From Sphingobium sp. AP49 (GTDB lineage Bacteria > Pseudomonadota > Alphaproteobacteria > Sphingomonadales > Sphingomonadaceae), in assembly GCF_000281715.2 (NCBI RefSeq), contig NZ_CP124576.1, positions 317,501-381,500 of the forward strand: a stretch of 64,000 bases of DNA. The letters are read 5' to 3'. Position numbers and translations under genes: made by a program. The notes under the pieces are model-generated. The model did no database searches. It saw only the letters and a program-made list of their open reading frames with translations, and had not been told where the DNA came from. Positions within the stretch are counted from its first letter, which is position 1, and each line of letters opens with the position of its first letter. Of this stretch, positions 8,344 to 16,705 are shown piece after piece.

Positions 8344-10356
8344 TCAGCCGCGCACGGTGACACCGAACCAGAGCGTCCTGGGTGTCCCCAGGTCGATGGA
8401 CCCACCGGCATTGCGGGTAACGACATCCTCGTCGAACAGATTTTCCCCGCGCGCGACCAGGCTGATGCCATGGCCGATCGGCAGCCGGGCGATGGCGTCG
8501 AGCGTCAGCGCATCGGGCAGCACATCGCTCTGCAGATCATCCTCATATTGCTTGCCCACATAGCGCAGCGTGGCCGACAGCTCCGGCCCGGCTTTCGGCG
8601 CCCAGGCCAGGGTCGCGCTGGCCGAATGGCGCGGCACCTGCGCCGGGGCGAAGCCGTCGAACGTCATGCCCGGTGCATCCACCTTGCTGGGGCTATAGGC
8701 ATAGGAAGCGAGCAGCGAGAAATCGGCCGGCAGTTGCGCGCTGGCGGTCAGTTCCACGCCCTTCGCCACGATCGCGTTCACATTCTGCCGCTTGCGGGTG
8801 ACACTGTCGATGGTGACATTGGCGATCGCATCGTCGAGCCGGTTGTAGAAGAGCGTGGCGGACAGTTGCACGCCCGATGCCGGGGTCAGGTCGATGCCTC
8901 CCTCCACGCCTTTCAGCTTCTCGGGCTTCAAGGCTTCATTGGCCCGGGTGGTGATCGGAAAGACGACGAAGGGGCGATAAAGCTCGTTGAGCGTCGGCAA
9001 ACGAAAGCCGCTATAGGCCGCCCCGCGCAGCGCCACCGCATCGCTGACATGGTAGAGCGCGCCTGCCCGGCCTGAGAACTCCCAGTCGGAGCGATTGGCG
9101 TAGGTGCTGTCCTGCGTCACCACGCCGACCGCACTGACCGCCTTGTAGAAGCCGTTGCGGATCGACCAGCGATCGGCCCGCACCCCGCCGGTCAGGACAA
9201 GATTCCCAATCGTCCAGTCATCCTCGGCAAAGGCGCCGGTCGTGATCTGGTCGCCGCCGGCATGGCGGCGCGATGTCAGCGGGTTGCTGGCGAGATTGGC
9301 GTTATAGGCATCCTCAAACATGTCGCCGGTGGCAAAGCGGGTGTCGACGCCGATGCGCAGCACATGGTCTTCGCCGACCGGCGGGCGCAGCTCGATCTTG
9401 CCGCCGATCCCGGTCGAGGGGGTGTTGCGCTGGTCGAGCGACTTGCGGAAGCTGGTGGAGGAGATGACGATGTTGGAGAAGTTGCGCGCCTGGAGATAGG
9501 CGAGCGCATCGACCTGCCAGCGACCGCGCGCAATATAGCGGATGCTGGCATCCTGGCCCTGGCTCATGCTGTCGGCGCCGGCAAAGCGCAGGGTGCGGTT
9601 GTCCTGGAACAGGGTGCCGCGAAACTGGATTTCCGAGGTCGCATCGATCGGCGCGACCGCGCGCAGATTGGTCGACCAGCTGTCATAGGCGGCGGGCACG
9701 GTGGCGGCGACGCGCTGGTCCCTGGGCGTGGTCTGGAAGCCGTCGCCCCGGTCCCAGCGGCCCGACAGCGACACATAACCACTGCCCAGGTCGGGCGCGA
9801 TGCTGGCGGACAATTCGGTCGCGTCCTTGCTGCCATAGAAGGCGCTGGCGCCGAAGACCGGCATCTGCTCGCGGGTGGCGCTGGCCAGCTCGATCGTGCC
9901 GGCGACCGCGCCCGCGCCAAAGGCGCCACTCCCCCCGCCGCGCGTCACTCGCACCAGCGCCAGCCGGTCGGGCACCAAAGCCGAGAAAGGAATATAGCCG
10001 AAGAAGGGATCGGCGACCGGCACGCCATCGAGCAGCACCAGGGTCCGGCTCGACGCATTGCCGCCCAGTGCGCGCAGCGTGGCGCCCTGGTTCGAGGGAT
10101 TGGAGGCGCGGCTGTCGGACCGGCGGAACTGCTGGAAGCCCGCGACATCGGCCAGCACGCTCTCGATCCGCCCCGACGCCGCATCCGCCAGCCGATCCCG
10201 GTCGATCACCACCGATCCATAGGCCGGCGTGCCTGGCGGCAAGGACAGGCCGCTGCCCGTCACCACGATCGAGGTGGCCTCATCGGCCGTCACATCGGGC
10301 GTCTGGGCAGCGGCGACGCCGGGCAGCGCGCACAGCATCAACGGCAGGATTTTCAT
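8344..10356 (-). CDS. TonB-dependent outer-membrane receptor (BtuB/CirA-like)
   Basis: The 670-residue receptor has a signal peptide (ILPLMLCALPGVAAA), a TonB-box-like segment (SIVVTGSG), a plug domain to about residue 150 and a 22-strand barrel ending in a C-terminal aromatic residue pattern (WFGVTVRG). Plug features include the NASSRTLVLLDGVPVADP stretch. It imports a ligand such as a metal chelate or cobamide across the outer membrane using TonB energy; the ligand cannot be read from the sequence, and no cobalamin riboswitch is seen upstream. The start at 10356 is chosen over one ten codons earlier because AAGGGA lies seven to eight bases before it. Confidence 0.88.
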   Translation of the reverse strand: MKILPLMLCALPGVAAAQTPDVTADEATSIVVTGSGLSLPPGTPAYGSVVIDRDRLADAASGRIESVLADVAGFQQFRRSDSRASNPSNQGATLRALGGNASSRTLVLLDGVPVADPFFGYIPFSALVPDRLALVRVTRGGGSGAFGAGAVAGTIELASATREQMPVFGASAFYGSKDATELSASIAPDLGSGYVSLSGRWDRGDGFQTTPRDQRVAATVPAAYDSWSTNLRAVAPIDATSEIQFRGTLFQDNRTLRFAGADSMSQGQDASIRYIARGRWQVDALAYLQARNFSNIVISSTSFRKSLDQRNTPSTGIGGKIELRPPVGEDHVLRIGVDTRFATGDMFEDAYNANLASNPLTSRRHAGGDQITTGAFAEDDWTIGNLVLTGGVRADRWSIRNGFYKAVSAVGVVTQDSTYANRSDWEFSGRAGALYHVSDAVALRGAAYSGFRLPTLNELYRPFVVFPITTRANEALKPEKLKGVEGGIDLTPASGVQLSATLFYNRLDDAIANVTIDSVTRKRQNVNAIVAKGVELTASAQLPADFSLLASYAYSPSKVDAPGMTFDGFAPAQVPRHSASATLAWAPKAGPELSATLRYVGKQYEDDLQSDVLPDALTLDAIARLPIGHGISLVARGENLFDEDVVTRNAGGSIDLGTPRTLWFGVTVRG

Positions 10357-10415
10357 GAAGCGCGTCCCTTTGGTCCGATTTTGCATCGGGGACTAGGAAG
10401 CGCAGCCCTCTACTG

Positions 10416-12632
10416 TCAAGCCGCGACCACCGGCATGCCCGCATGCAGCAGCTTGTCGATGGTCAGCGGATAGTCGCGCAATCGGATGCCGGTCGCATTA
10501 TAGACCGCATTGGCCACCGCCGCGCCGGCACCGCATATGCCAAGCTCGCCGACGCCTTTGGCCTTCATCGGCGAGCTTTTGTCGTCCAGTTCCTCGACGA
10601 ACAGCACATCCTGTTCGGGAATATCGGCATGCACCGGCACCAGATATTCGGCCATGTCATGATTGACGAAGAAGCCGAAGCGAGTGTCGACGTCGAGCGC
10701 CTCCATCAGAGCCGCCCCCGCGCCCATGGTCATCGCGCCGATCACCTGGTTGCGCGCCGATTTGGGATTGAGGATGCGGCCGGCGGCAAAGGCGCCACCC
10801 ATCCGGCGGATGCGCACCTCGGCCGTGTCGATATCGACGCCAACCTCGCAGAAATGCGCGCCGAAGGTCGCCTGGGCATAGCGTTTGGCCAGGTCGCCAA
10901 ACTCGATTCTGTCCTCGACCCACAGCCCGTCACGTCCGGCGAGCGCGCTCAGCGTCTGTGACTGGTTGCCCATCTTCACCAGCCCATCCTCGAACCGCGC
11001 GTCATCGATCGGATAGCCGGCCTTCTCCGCCAGCTTCGACCGCATTGCCATGGCAGCGGCATAGACGCCTGCGGTCGAGCTGTTGGCGCCCCATTGGCCG
11101 CCTGAGCCGGCGGAGGCGGGAAAGCGGCTGTCGCCCAGCCGTACCGTCACCGCGTCGATCTCTATGCCCAGCACTTCCGCCGCAGTCTGGGCCATGATGG
11201 TGTACGTGCCTGTGCCGATGTCGGTCATGTCGGTCTCGACCGTCACCCGTCCCCGACTGTCGATGCCGATGCGCGCGCCCGAATCGGTCGTGATATTGTT
11301 GCGGAAGGCGGCGGCCATGCCCATGCCCACCCACCAACGCCCGTCGCGCACCTGGCCGGGGCGCGGATTGCGCTTGCTCCAGCCGAACTGCGCCGCCCCG
11401 GCGCGCAGGCATTCCACCAGCTTGCGGCTGGAAAAGGGCCGTTGTGGTCCCGCTTCGGGATCATATTGCACATCGTTGCGGATGCGCAGTTCGACCGGGT
11501 CCAGTCCGCAGGCCTCGGCCAGTTCGTCCATCGCCACTTCCAGCGCCAGCATGCCGACCGCCTCGCCCGGCGCGCGCATCGCATTGCCCTCCGGCAGGTC
11601 GAGCACCGCCAGCCGATGCGCGGTGATCCGGTTGGCGCCGCGATAGAGAAGGCGGGTCTGCTGCGCCGCCGTTTCCGGGCCACCGCCGGGCAGATCGCCC
11701 GACCAGACCTCATGTGCGATCGCATCGATCACGCCATCCTTGTCCGCGCCCAGGCGGATGCGCTGGATCGTCGCGGGACGATGGGTGGTGTTGTTGGGGA
11801 TTTGCGGCCGGGCGATCGCGACCTTGACCGGCCGCCCGATCTGCTTTGCGCCCAAGGCCGCCAGCAGCGCATCGGCGCGCAGGAACAGCTTGGCGCCAAA
11901 GCCGCCGCCGATATAGGGCGCGACCAGCCGGACATTCTCCTTGGGAATGCCCAGCGTCCGGGCCATGTCGCCCACGCTCCAGGCGATCATCTGGTTGGCG
12001 GTCCACAACGTCAGCTTGTCGCCGTTCCAGGCCGCAGTCGTGGCATGGGGCTCCATCATCGCATGGCTGTGGTCGGGGGTGGTATAGAGCTGGTCGATCT
12101 GCACTGCCGCCCGGGCAAAGGCACCGTCGAAATCGCCGACCTTCGTGTCCGCCGGCGATCCGAAACTCGCCGGTGGCATTGTGCCGTGCAGCCTTTCGGC
12201 CTTCAGGTCGAACCGGCCCTGTTCGGGCGCATAGTCGATCCGCACCAGCCTCGCCGCGTCGCGTGCATTTTCCAGCGTGTCGGCAATCACCAGCGCCAGC
12301 GCTTGCTCATAATGTTCGATCGCCGGACCACCCAGCAGATGGGCGGTGTTGAACCGGCCCTTGTTGAGCTTGCCGGCATTGGCATGGGTGACGATGCCCA
12401 GTACGCCCGGCGCCGCCTCGGCTGCGCGCAGATCCATCGACCGGATTTGCCCCTTGGCGATCGCGCTGCCGACGATCCAGCCATAGGCGGCATTGGGCGC
12501 GGCATCATGGCGTTCATAGGCATAGGGGGCGGTGCCGGTGACCTTGGCGGCGCCGTCGATCCGGTCATGCGGGATGCCGACAACGCGGCCGCGGTCGATC
12601 GGGTTGGGGCCGGCTGGCGTGTCGAACTTCAT
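10416..12632 (-). CDS. Molybdopterin-binding subunit of a PaoC/YagR-like aldehyde oxidoreductase
   Basis: The 738-residue subunit has the xanthine-dehydrogenase-family molybdenum cofactor fold. Visible motifs are the GGGFGAK cofactor loop, the MRAPGEA loop and the C-terminal [12 protein letters not shown] segment with the catalytic Glu. In the E. coli homologue PaoC binds molybdopterin cytosine dinucleotide and oxidises aromatic aldehydes to acids in the periplasm. The start overlaps the stop of the FAD subunit (ATGA), so the three subunits are translationally coupled. No PaoD/XdhC-type maturation factor is nearby. Confidence 0.9.
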   Translation of the reverse strand: MKFDTPAGPNPIDRGRVVGIPHDRIDGAAKVTGTAPYAYERHDAAPNAAYGWIVGSAIAKGQIRSMDLRAAEAAPGVLGIVTHANAGKLNKGRFNTAHLLGGPAIEHYEQALALVIADTLENARDAARLVRIDYAPEQGRFDLKAERLHGTMPPASFGSPADTKVGDFDGAFARAAVQIDQLYTTPDHSHAMMEPHATTAAWNGDKLTLWTANQMIAWSVGDMARTLGIPKENVRLVAPYIGGGFGAKLFLRADALLAALGAKQIGRPVKVAIARPQIPNNTTHRPATIQRIRLGADKDGVIDAIAHEVWSGDLPGGGPETAAQQTRLLYRGANRITAHRLAVLDLPEGNAMRAPGEAVGMLALEVAMDELAEACGLDPVELRIRNDVQYDPEAGPQRPFSSRKLVECLRAGAAQFGWSKRNPRPGQVRDGRWWVGMGMAAAFRNNITTDSGARIGIDSRGRVTVETDMTDIGTGTYTIMAQTAAEVLGIEIDAVTVRLGDSRFPASAGSGGQWGANSSTAGVYAAAMAMRSKLAEKAGYPIDDARFEDGLVKMGNQSQTLSALAGRDGLWVEDRIEFGDLAKRYAQATFGAHFCEVGVDIDTAEVRIRRMGGAFAAGRILNPKSARNQVIGAMTMGAGAALMEALDVDTRFGFFVNHDMAEYLVPVHADIPEQDVLFVEELDDKSSPMKAKGVGELGICGAGAAVANAVYNATGIRLRDYPLTIDKLLHAGMPVVAA

Positions 12633-13585
12633 GCCCGTGCCTCCTGCTGGCGATAGAGCGATGCCAGCGTCTGGGCCAGCAATGCCTTCTTGAAGTCATT
12701 ATGCGATGTGGTGCGGGCGCCGGCCAAAGCAGCGTCCGCAACGGCCTTGGCTCCCTGGGACGCGGCCGCGTCGGCGCCGTCCACCCGCCATGGCTTGGGC
12801 GCCACGCCGCCAAAGGCAAAGCGCGCCTGCCCATCCTTGCCGAACACTGCGGCCACCGACACGAGGGCAAAGGCATAGGACGCGCGGTCGCGCACCTTGC
12901 GATAGACATGGGTGCCGCCAAGGGGTTTGGGCAAGGTCACCGACAGGATCATCTCGCCAGGTTGCAGGGCATTTTCCACCTGCGGCGTATCGCCGGGCAG
13001 GCGGTGGAAATCGGCGATCGCAATCGTTCGCTTTGCACCGCCCGGCGCCATCGTCTCGACCTGCGCATCCAGCAGCCGCAGCGCCACGGCCATGTCGCTC
13101 GGGTTCTGCGCGATACAGGCGTCGCTGACGCCGACGATCGCCAGGCTGCGGCTAATCCCCTGCATCGCGCCACAACCGCTGCCCGGCCGCCGCTTGTTGC
13201 AGGGCATGCGCGTGTCGTAGAAATAGGGGCAGCGGGTCCGCTGCAGCAGATTGCCGCCGGTCGTCGCCTTGTTGCGCAGCTGGCCCGATGCGCCAGCCAC
13301 CAGCGCCCGGCTGAGCACTGCATAATCACGCCGCACGCGCCCGTCGGTGGCCAGGTCGGTATTGCGCACCAATGCGCCGATCCGCAGCCCGCCCTCCTGC
13401 GTCGGCTCGATTTTATCCAGCCCCAGATGATTGACGTCGATCAGATGCGCCGGCGTTTCGATCTGCAGCTTCATCAGGTCCAGCAGATTGGTCCCGCCAG
13501 CGATGAAGCGGGCGCCCTGGATCGACGCCACTGCCTTGACCGCCGCTTCGACGCTGGCCGCGCGTTCATAGGTGAAGGGCCTCAT
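12629..13585 (-). CDS. FAD-binding subunit of the aldehyde oxidoreductase (PaoB/YagS-like)
   Basis: The 318-residue subunit has the CO-dehydrogenase-flavoprotein fold. The FAD pyrophosphate loop is [12 protein letters not shown] near residue 30, and a second loop is [16 protein letters not shown]. Cysteines in [16 protein letters not shown] match the extra Fe-S cluster that distinguishes PaoB from other medium subunits. It passes electrons from the Fe-S subunit to FAD. It overlaps its upstream neighbour by four bases and its downstream neighbour by four bases. Confidence 0.9.
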   Translation of the reverse strand: MRPFTYERAASVEAAVKAVASIQGARFIAGGTNLLDLMKLQIETPAHLIDVNHLGLDKIEPTQEGGLRIGALVRNTDLATDGRVRRDYAVLSRALVAGASGQLRNKATTGGNLLQRTRCPYFYDTRMPCNKRRPGSGCGAMQGISRSLAIVGVSDACIAQNPSDMAVALRLLDAQVETMAPGGAKRTIAIADFHRLPGDTPQVENALQPGEMILSVTLPKPLGGTHVYRKVRDRASYAFALVSVAAVFGKDGQARFAFGGVAPKPWRVDGADAAASQGAKAVADAALAGARTTSHNDFKKALLAQTLASLYRQQEARA

Positions 13586-14220
13586 GCCTTATCCTCCCCG
13601 GCGACATCGCGCATGGCGGCAATGATGTTGGGATAGGCGGCGCAGCGGCAGATATTACCGCTCATCCGCTCGCGCGCCTCCGCATCGGACCAGGCGACAT
13701 GGTCCAGGTCCTGCGTCACATGGCTCGGTACGCCGGCCGCGATCTCTTCCAGCACGGCGACGGCCGAACATATCTGTCCGGGCGTGCAATAGCCGCACTG
13801 ATAGCCGTCATGGACGATGAAGGCGCGCTGCATGGGATGCAACTGCTCGGGCGTGCCCAGCCCCTCGATGGTGGTGACTGCTTCGCCCTCGTGCATGACC
13901 GCCAGGGTCAGGCAGCTGTTGATCCGCCGCCCCTCGACGATCACCGTACAGGCGCCGCACTGGCCATGGTCGCAGCCCTTCTTGGTGCCGGTCAGGTGCA
14001 GATGCTCGCGCAATGCGTCCAGCAAGGTCGTGCGGGGGTCGAGTTGCAGATGCACGTCCCGTCCGTTCACACGCATGTCGACAGCTGTCATGCGGCCTCT
14101 CTCCTGCTCCGGGGTGGGTCGGGGCGCTGCGGCGCCTTGTGCGATGGCGGGGACCGCAGCAGCGGTCGCCACGGCGCTGCCCTGCAGGATGTGGCGGCGC
14201 GTAAAACCGTCAGACGTCAT
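13582..14220 (-). CDS. 2Fe-2S subunit of the aldehyde oxidoreductase with Tat signal (PaoA/YagT-like)
   Basis: The start at 14220 is set by AGAGGAG just upstream. The first 35 residues form a twin-arginine signal ([19 protein letters not shown]), so the folded heterotrimer is likely exported to the periplasm. The plant-type 2Fe-2S site is [12 protein letters not shown] and the second cluster uses [10 protein letters not shown] and GNICRCAAY. Length (212 aa) and layout match PaoA. It is the promoter-proximal gene of the three-gene operon. Confidence 0.9.
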   Translation of the reverse strand: MTSDGFTRRHILQGSAVATAAAVPAIAQGAAAPRPTPEQERGRMTAVDMRVNGRDVHLQLDPRTTLLDALREHLHLTGTKKGCDHGQCGACTVIVEGRRINSCLTLAVMHEGEAVTTIEGLGTPEQLHPMQRAFIVHDGYQCGYCTPGQICSAVAVLEEIAAGVPSHVTQDLDHVAWSDAEARERMSGNICRCAAYPNIIAAMRDVAGEDKA

Positions 14221-14556
14221 TGGAAGACTCTCCTCTCGCCCCATATGCCATACGAAAAGCGGCTGCGATCGATCCCTGTCAGGTTTGGAAATGTCGGAAC
14301 GTGGAGAGACTGGCAGATCGGCGTCACGGGTCAAGTTGTAGCGTCGCATCCGTGATTCGACGATTCATCCTCCTCGCGCTCAGGACATCCGGCAGTGGCT
14401 TTAGGAGGATGATTGTCTGAGTAAGCGAAAATGCCCGGGGAATAGGGGTTTGGGAAAGTTTTTCATTTTTCTGCAATTCTGCCCTTGCCGATATCGGAAA
14501 CCGCTGCTAGTTCGCCGCCACCCGCCGAGAGGGACACACTCTCCCGGCCGCCAAGA
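14221..14556 (+). other. Intergenic region: divergent promoters, no gene
   Basis: No convincing coding frame is present. It holds the 5' region of the paoABC-like operon on the minus strand and the promoter of tRNA-Gly on the plus strand. Base composition becomes more AT-rich around 14430-14480 than in the flanking genes. Confidence 0.6.
14485..14513 (+). promoter_or_regulatory. Predicted promoter of tRNA-Gly
   Basis: TTGCCG (14485-14490) and TAGTTC (14508-14513) are separated by 17 bases and lie 44 bases before the tRNA. The -10 is imperfect, so this is only a reasonable candidate. Confidence 0.4.
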
Positions 14557-14631
14557 GCGGGCGTAGCTCAGGGGTAGAGCACAACCTTGCCAAGGTTGGG
14601 GTCGAGGGTTCGAATCCCTTCGCCCGCTCCA
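14557..14631 (+). tRNA. tRNA-Gly (GCC anticodon)
   Basis: A 75-base cloverleaf: acceptor GCGGGCG (14557-14563) with CGCCCGC (14621-14627), D arm GCTC/GAGC, anticodon stem AACCT/AGGTT around loop TGCCA, T arm GAGGG-TTCGAAT-CCCTT (one G-T pair), discriminator T and encoded CCA. It reads GGC and GGU. It stands at the border between housekeeping DNA to the left and the accessory genes to the right. Confidence 0.96.
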
Positions 14632-14661
14632 GAATTCTTCAATAAAATCAAAGAATTCTGG
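14629..14661 (+). repeat. Perfect 11-bp inverted repeat built on the tRNA-Gly CCA end
   Basis: CCAGAATTCTT (14629-14639) is exactly mirrored by AAGAATTCTGG (14651-14661) around an 11-base AT-rich loop. The left arm begins with the encoded CCA of the tRNA. It may act as a tRNA terminator or processing hairpin, although no long T run follows. Confidence 0.7.
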
Positions 14662-15011
14662 CCCGCCGGGGCCGATCGAAACCGCTTATTTTTCCTTCGA
14701 AAATCGCAAAATAAGCGCATGGTAAGCATGTTTGCGGCTAGGTTCCGCTGTGCTTTTTTCATCACAGTTTACCAGCCTCCTGATCGCAGCGGCTACCTTG
14801 CGCAATCGATTACATGCCGCCATCATCGTGACGTGAGGAAATCCGAAGAGTGCCTCGCAAGCATACCTGCCAAGCATAATTTACGTCGGTCCACGAAGGA
14901 CGGACGGCCGCCTAGAGATGACAGTGGCATGTCGAACCGCGGCATAGCGCAGGGGAAAGCAAACAGTCGGGCAACTGCCCGATGGCAGTTGCTGTCGCCT
15001 GGATTTGACTT
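14662..15011 (+). other. Intergenic region before the sigma factor gene
   Basis: A long open frame crosses it but its residue content looks non-coding. A hairpin is present where GCAACTGCC (14971-14979) pairs with GGCAGTTGC (14984-14992) around CGAT, 20 bases before the sigma factor start; it might be a leader element or a terminator. Composition is lower in GC than the flanks. Confidence 0.45.
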
Positions 15012-15614
15012 GTGCCCTCTCAATTCCCTTTCCCGTGCCATCGTCCGCCTAGGTCCGTATCCTCTGGATGCCACAATAGTCCCGCCGATGGGACGCCGGC
15101 ATCCGTCGCCGTTTCTCCGCCGGCCGAAAGCCTTGCGCAAACTTTCCAGACCGAGCGAGCCGGGCTTCTGCGCTATCTGGGCAAACGCGCCGGATGGGAT
15201 GCCGCACCTGATCTTGTCCAAGAAGTCTTCGTGCGCGCCGCAAGCAGCGAGCAGGCGGGACGGCTCATAAATCCTGCCGCGTTCGTCAGACGAATTGCCC
15301 GCAATTTGCTGATCGATCGAGCCCGAAAGATAGGACGTGATAATGTCGTCATCTTTCCACTCGACGAGCAGCGAGATGTCGTCGCGCAGCCAGAGCAATG
15401 CCTCAATTTGGAGGCGTCCGATCTGCTACGCCTATACGAGAATGCCGTCGATACGCTTCCCGAAAAGACCCGCCGTGTATTCCTGATGCACCGGGTGGAT
15501 GAAATGAGCTATCGCCAAATCCATGAGCGATTGGAAATCAGCGTCGCGACTGTGGAATATCACATGGTGAAGGCGCTCGCGCATATCAGCCGCCACGTGG
15601 ACGCGGCGCGATGA
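15012..15614 (+). CDS. ECF RNA polymerase sigma factor, FecI type
   Basis: The 200-residue product has sigma region 2 (LVQEVFVRA, then NPAAFVRRIARNLLIDRARK) at about 65-115 and region 4 (LPEKTRRVFLMHRVDEMSYRQI, then the HTH) at about 145-190. The first 45 residues are not typical of the family, so the GTG start used here may be too early, but no better start is visible. FecI-type factors are held inactive by an inner-membrane FecR and switch on the matching TonB receptor. The stop overlaps the fecR-like start by four bases. Confidence 0.88.
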   Translation: MPSQFPFPCHRPPRSVSSGCHNSPADGTPASVAVSPPAESLAQTFQTERAGLLRYLGKRAGWDAAPDLVQEVFVRAASSEQAGRLINPAAFVRRIARNLLIDRARKIGRDNVVIFPLDEQRDVVAQPEQCLNLEASDLLRLYENAVDTLPEKTRRVFLMHRVDEMSYRQIHERLEISVATVEYHMVKALAHISRHVDAAR

Positions 15615-16609
15615 GCGACCTGGATGGTGACGATGGCGTCGACCGCGATGCCATCGAAGAGCAAGCTATCGCCTGGTTCCTGAATCTGCGCGCTCGTGAA
15701 CCGGGGGCGGATACCTCGGATCTCGACGCATGGCTGGATCAGTCTGCCGATCATCGACGGGCCTATGAGCGGGCTCGATATCATTTCGAGGCTTCAGAGA
15801 TACTGAAGTCATCTGTCCGCCATGGCAAAAAGAAGCCGTTACATTCCCGCACATTTTTCCTCGGCCTAGGAATTGCAGCAGCACTTGCGCTGGCAATAGC
15901 TCTAGGCGCGACCTTCACGTCGAACCAGCATCTGCGGACCGCCATCAACGAGGAAGCTGCGCCGGCGCGCATGCGTGCGCCGCGGCATCAGATCCGCGCC
16001 GTAGCGCTCGCCGACGGCTCCGATCTCACGCTCGATGCCGCCAGCCAGATCGAAGTTGCAATGACGAGGAGAGAACGTCGAATCCGGCTCCTCGAAGGGA
16101 AGGCTCGTATAGCCGTGAGCGCAGACCCTCGCCCCTTCATTGTCGAGGCTGGTTCAGGCGAACTTACGGCCAATGCCGCAAGCTTTGATGTGGATATGGC
16201 TGCCGATGGTCAAATCGAGGTCGCCGTCCTGTCGGGTGAGGTAGAATTACGCAGGTTGCTGCGCCCCGCGGTGTTGAAGAGGGTAGCCCCAAAGATGCAG
16301 GCCGGGCAAAGCTATGGCTATCTTGCAAGCGACTTCACACCAATTGCGGTCGGACAGGACGACACCGATCGGCGTGACTGGCCTAATGGCTGGACCGAAT
16401 ATCATTCCGCGCCCCTGTCGGAGGTGATTGCGGATGCCAATCGATATGCAAGGCAGCCGATCGAGCTCGATGAGCCAACCCTGGGCAATCTGCTGGTTTC
16501 GGGACGGTTCCATATTACGGATAGCGACCACTTTGCCGAGAGGATCGCCTCTCTTTTCGGACTTGCTGCAGTCCACCGCCAAGGCACCATTCACCTGCGC
16601 AAGAGATAA
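15611..16609 (+). CDS. FecR-type sigma regulator (inner membrane)
   Basis: The 332-residue protein has an N-terminal cytoplasmic DUF4880-type segment (AIAWFLNLRAREPGADTS...WLDQSADHRRAYER), one membrane helix at about 83-105, and a periplasmic FecR domain at about 125-225 with the usual DGSDLTLDAASQIEV motif. The C-terminal part resembles an STN-like interaction domain. It should bind the TonB receptor's signalling domain in the periplasm and control the ECF sigma factor. It is coupled to the sigma gene by an ATGA overlap. Confidence 0.88.
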   Translation: MSDLDGDDGVDRDAIEEQAIAWFLNLRAREPGADTSDLDAWLDQSADHRRAYERARYHFEASEILKSSVRHGKKKPLHSRTFFLGLGIAAALALAIALGATFTSNQHLRTAINEEAAPARMRAPRHQIRAVALADGSDLTLDAASQIEVAMTRRERRIRLLEGKARIAVSADPRPFIVEAGSGELTANAASFDVDMAADGQIEVAVLSGEVELRRLLRPAVLKRVAPKMQAGQSYGYLASDFTPIAVGQDDTDRRDWPNGWTEYHSAPLSEVIADANRYARQPIELDEPTLGNLLVSGRFHITDSDHFAERIASLFGLAAVHRQGTIHLRKR

Positions 16610-16705
16610 AATATTTTGATCGACGACTAAGGTCGTACCAATTGCAACGTCAATCCCCCCCAGACGCGCCGATGTGGCGGGTCGGCAAACGCATTGGGGG
16701 GAACA

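Noticed and set aside
14587..15270. Plus-strand frame of 227 codons running out of tRNA-Gly
   Set aside because: It starts inside the tRNA, has irregular residue content and overlaps the sigma factor gene in another frame.
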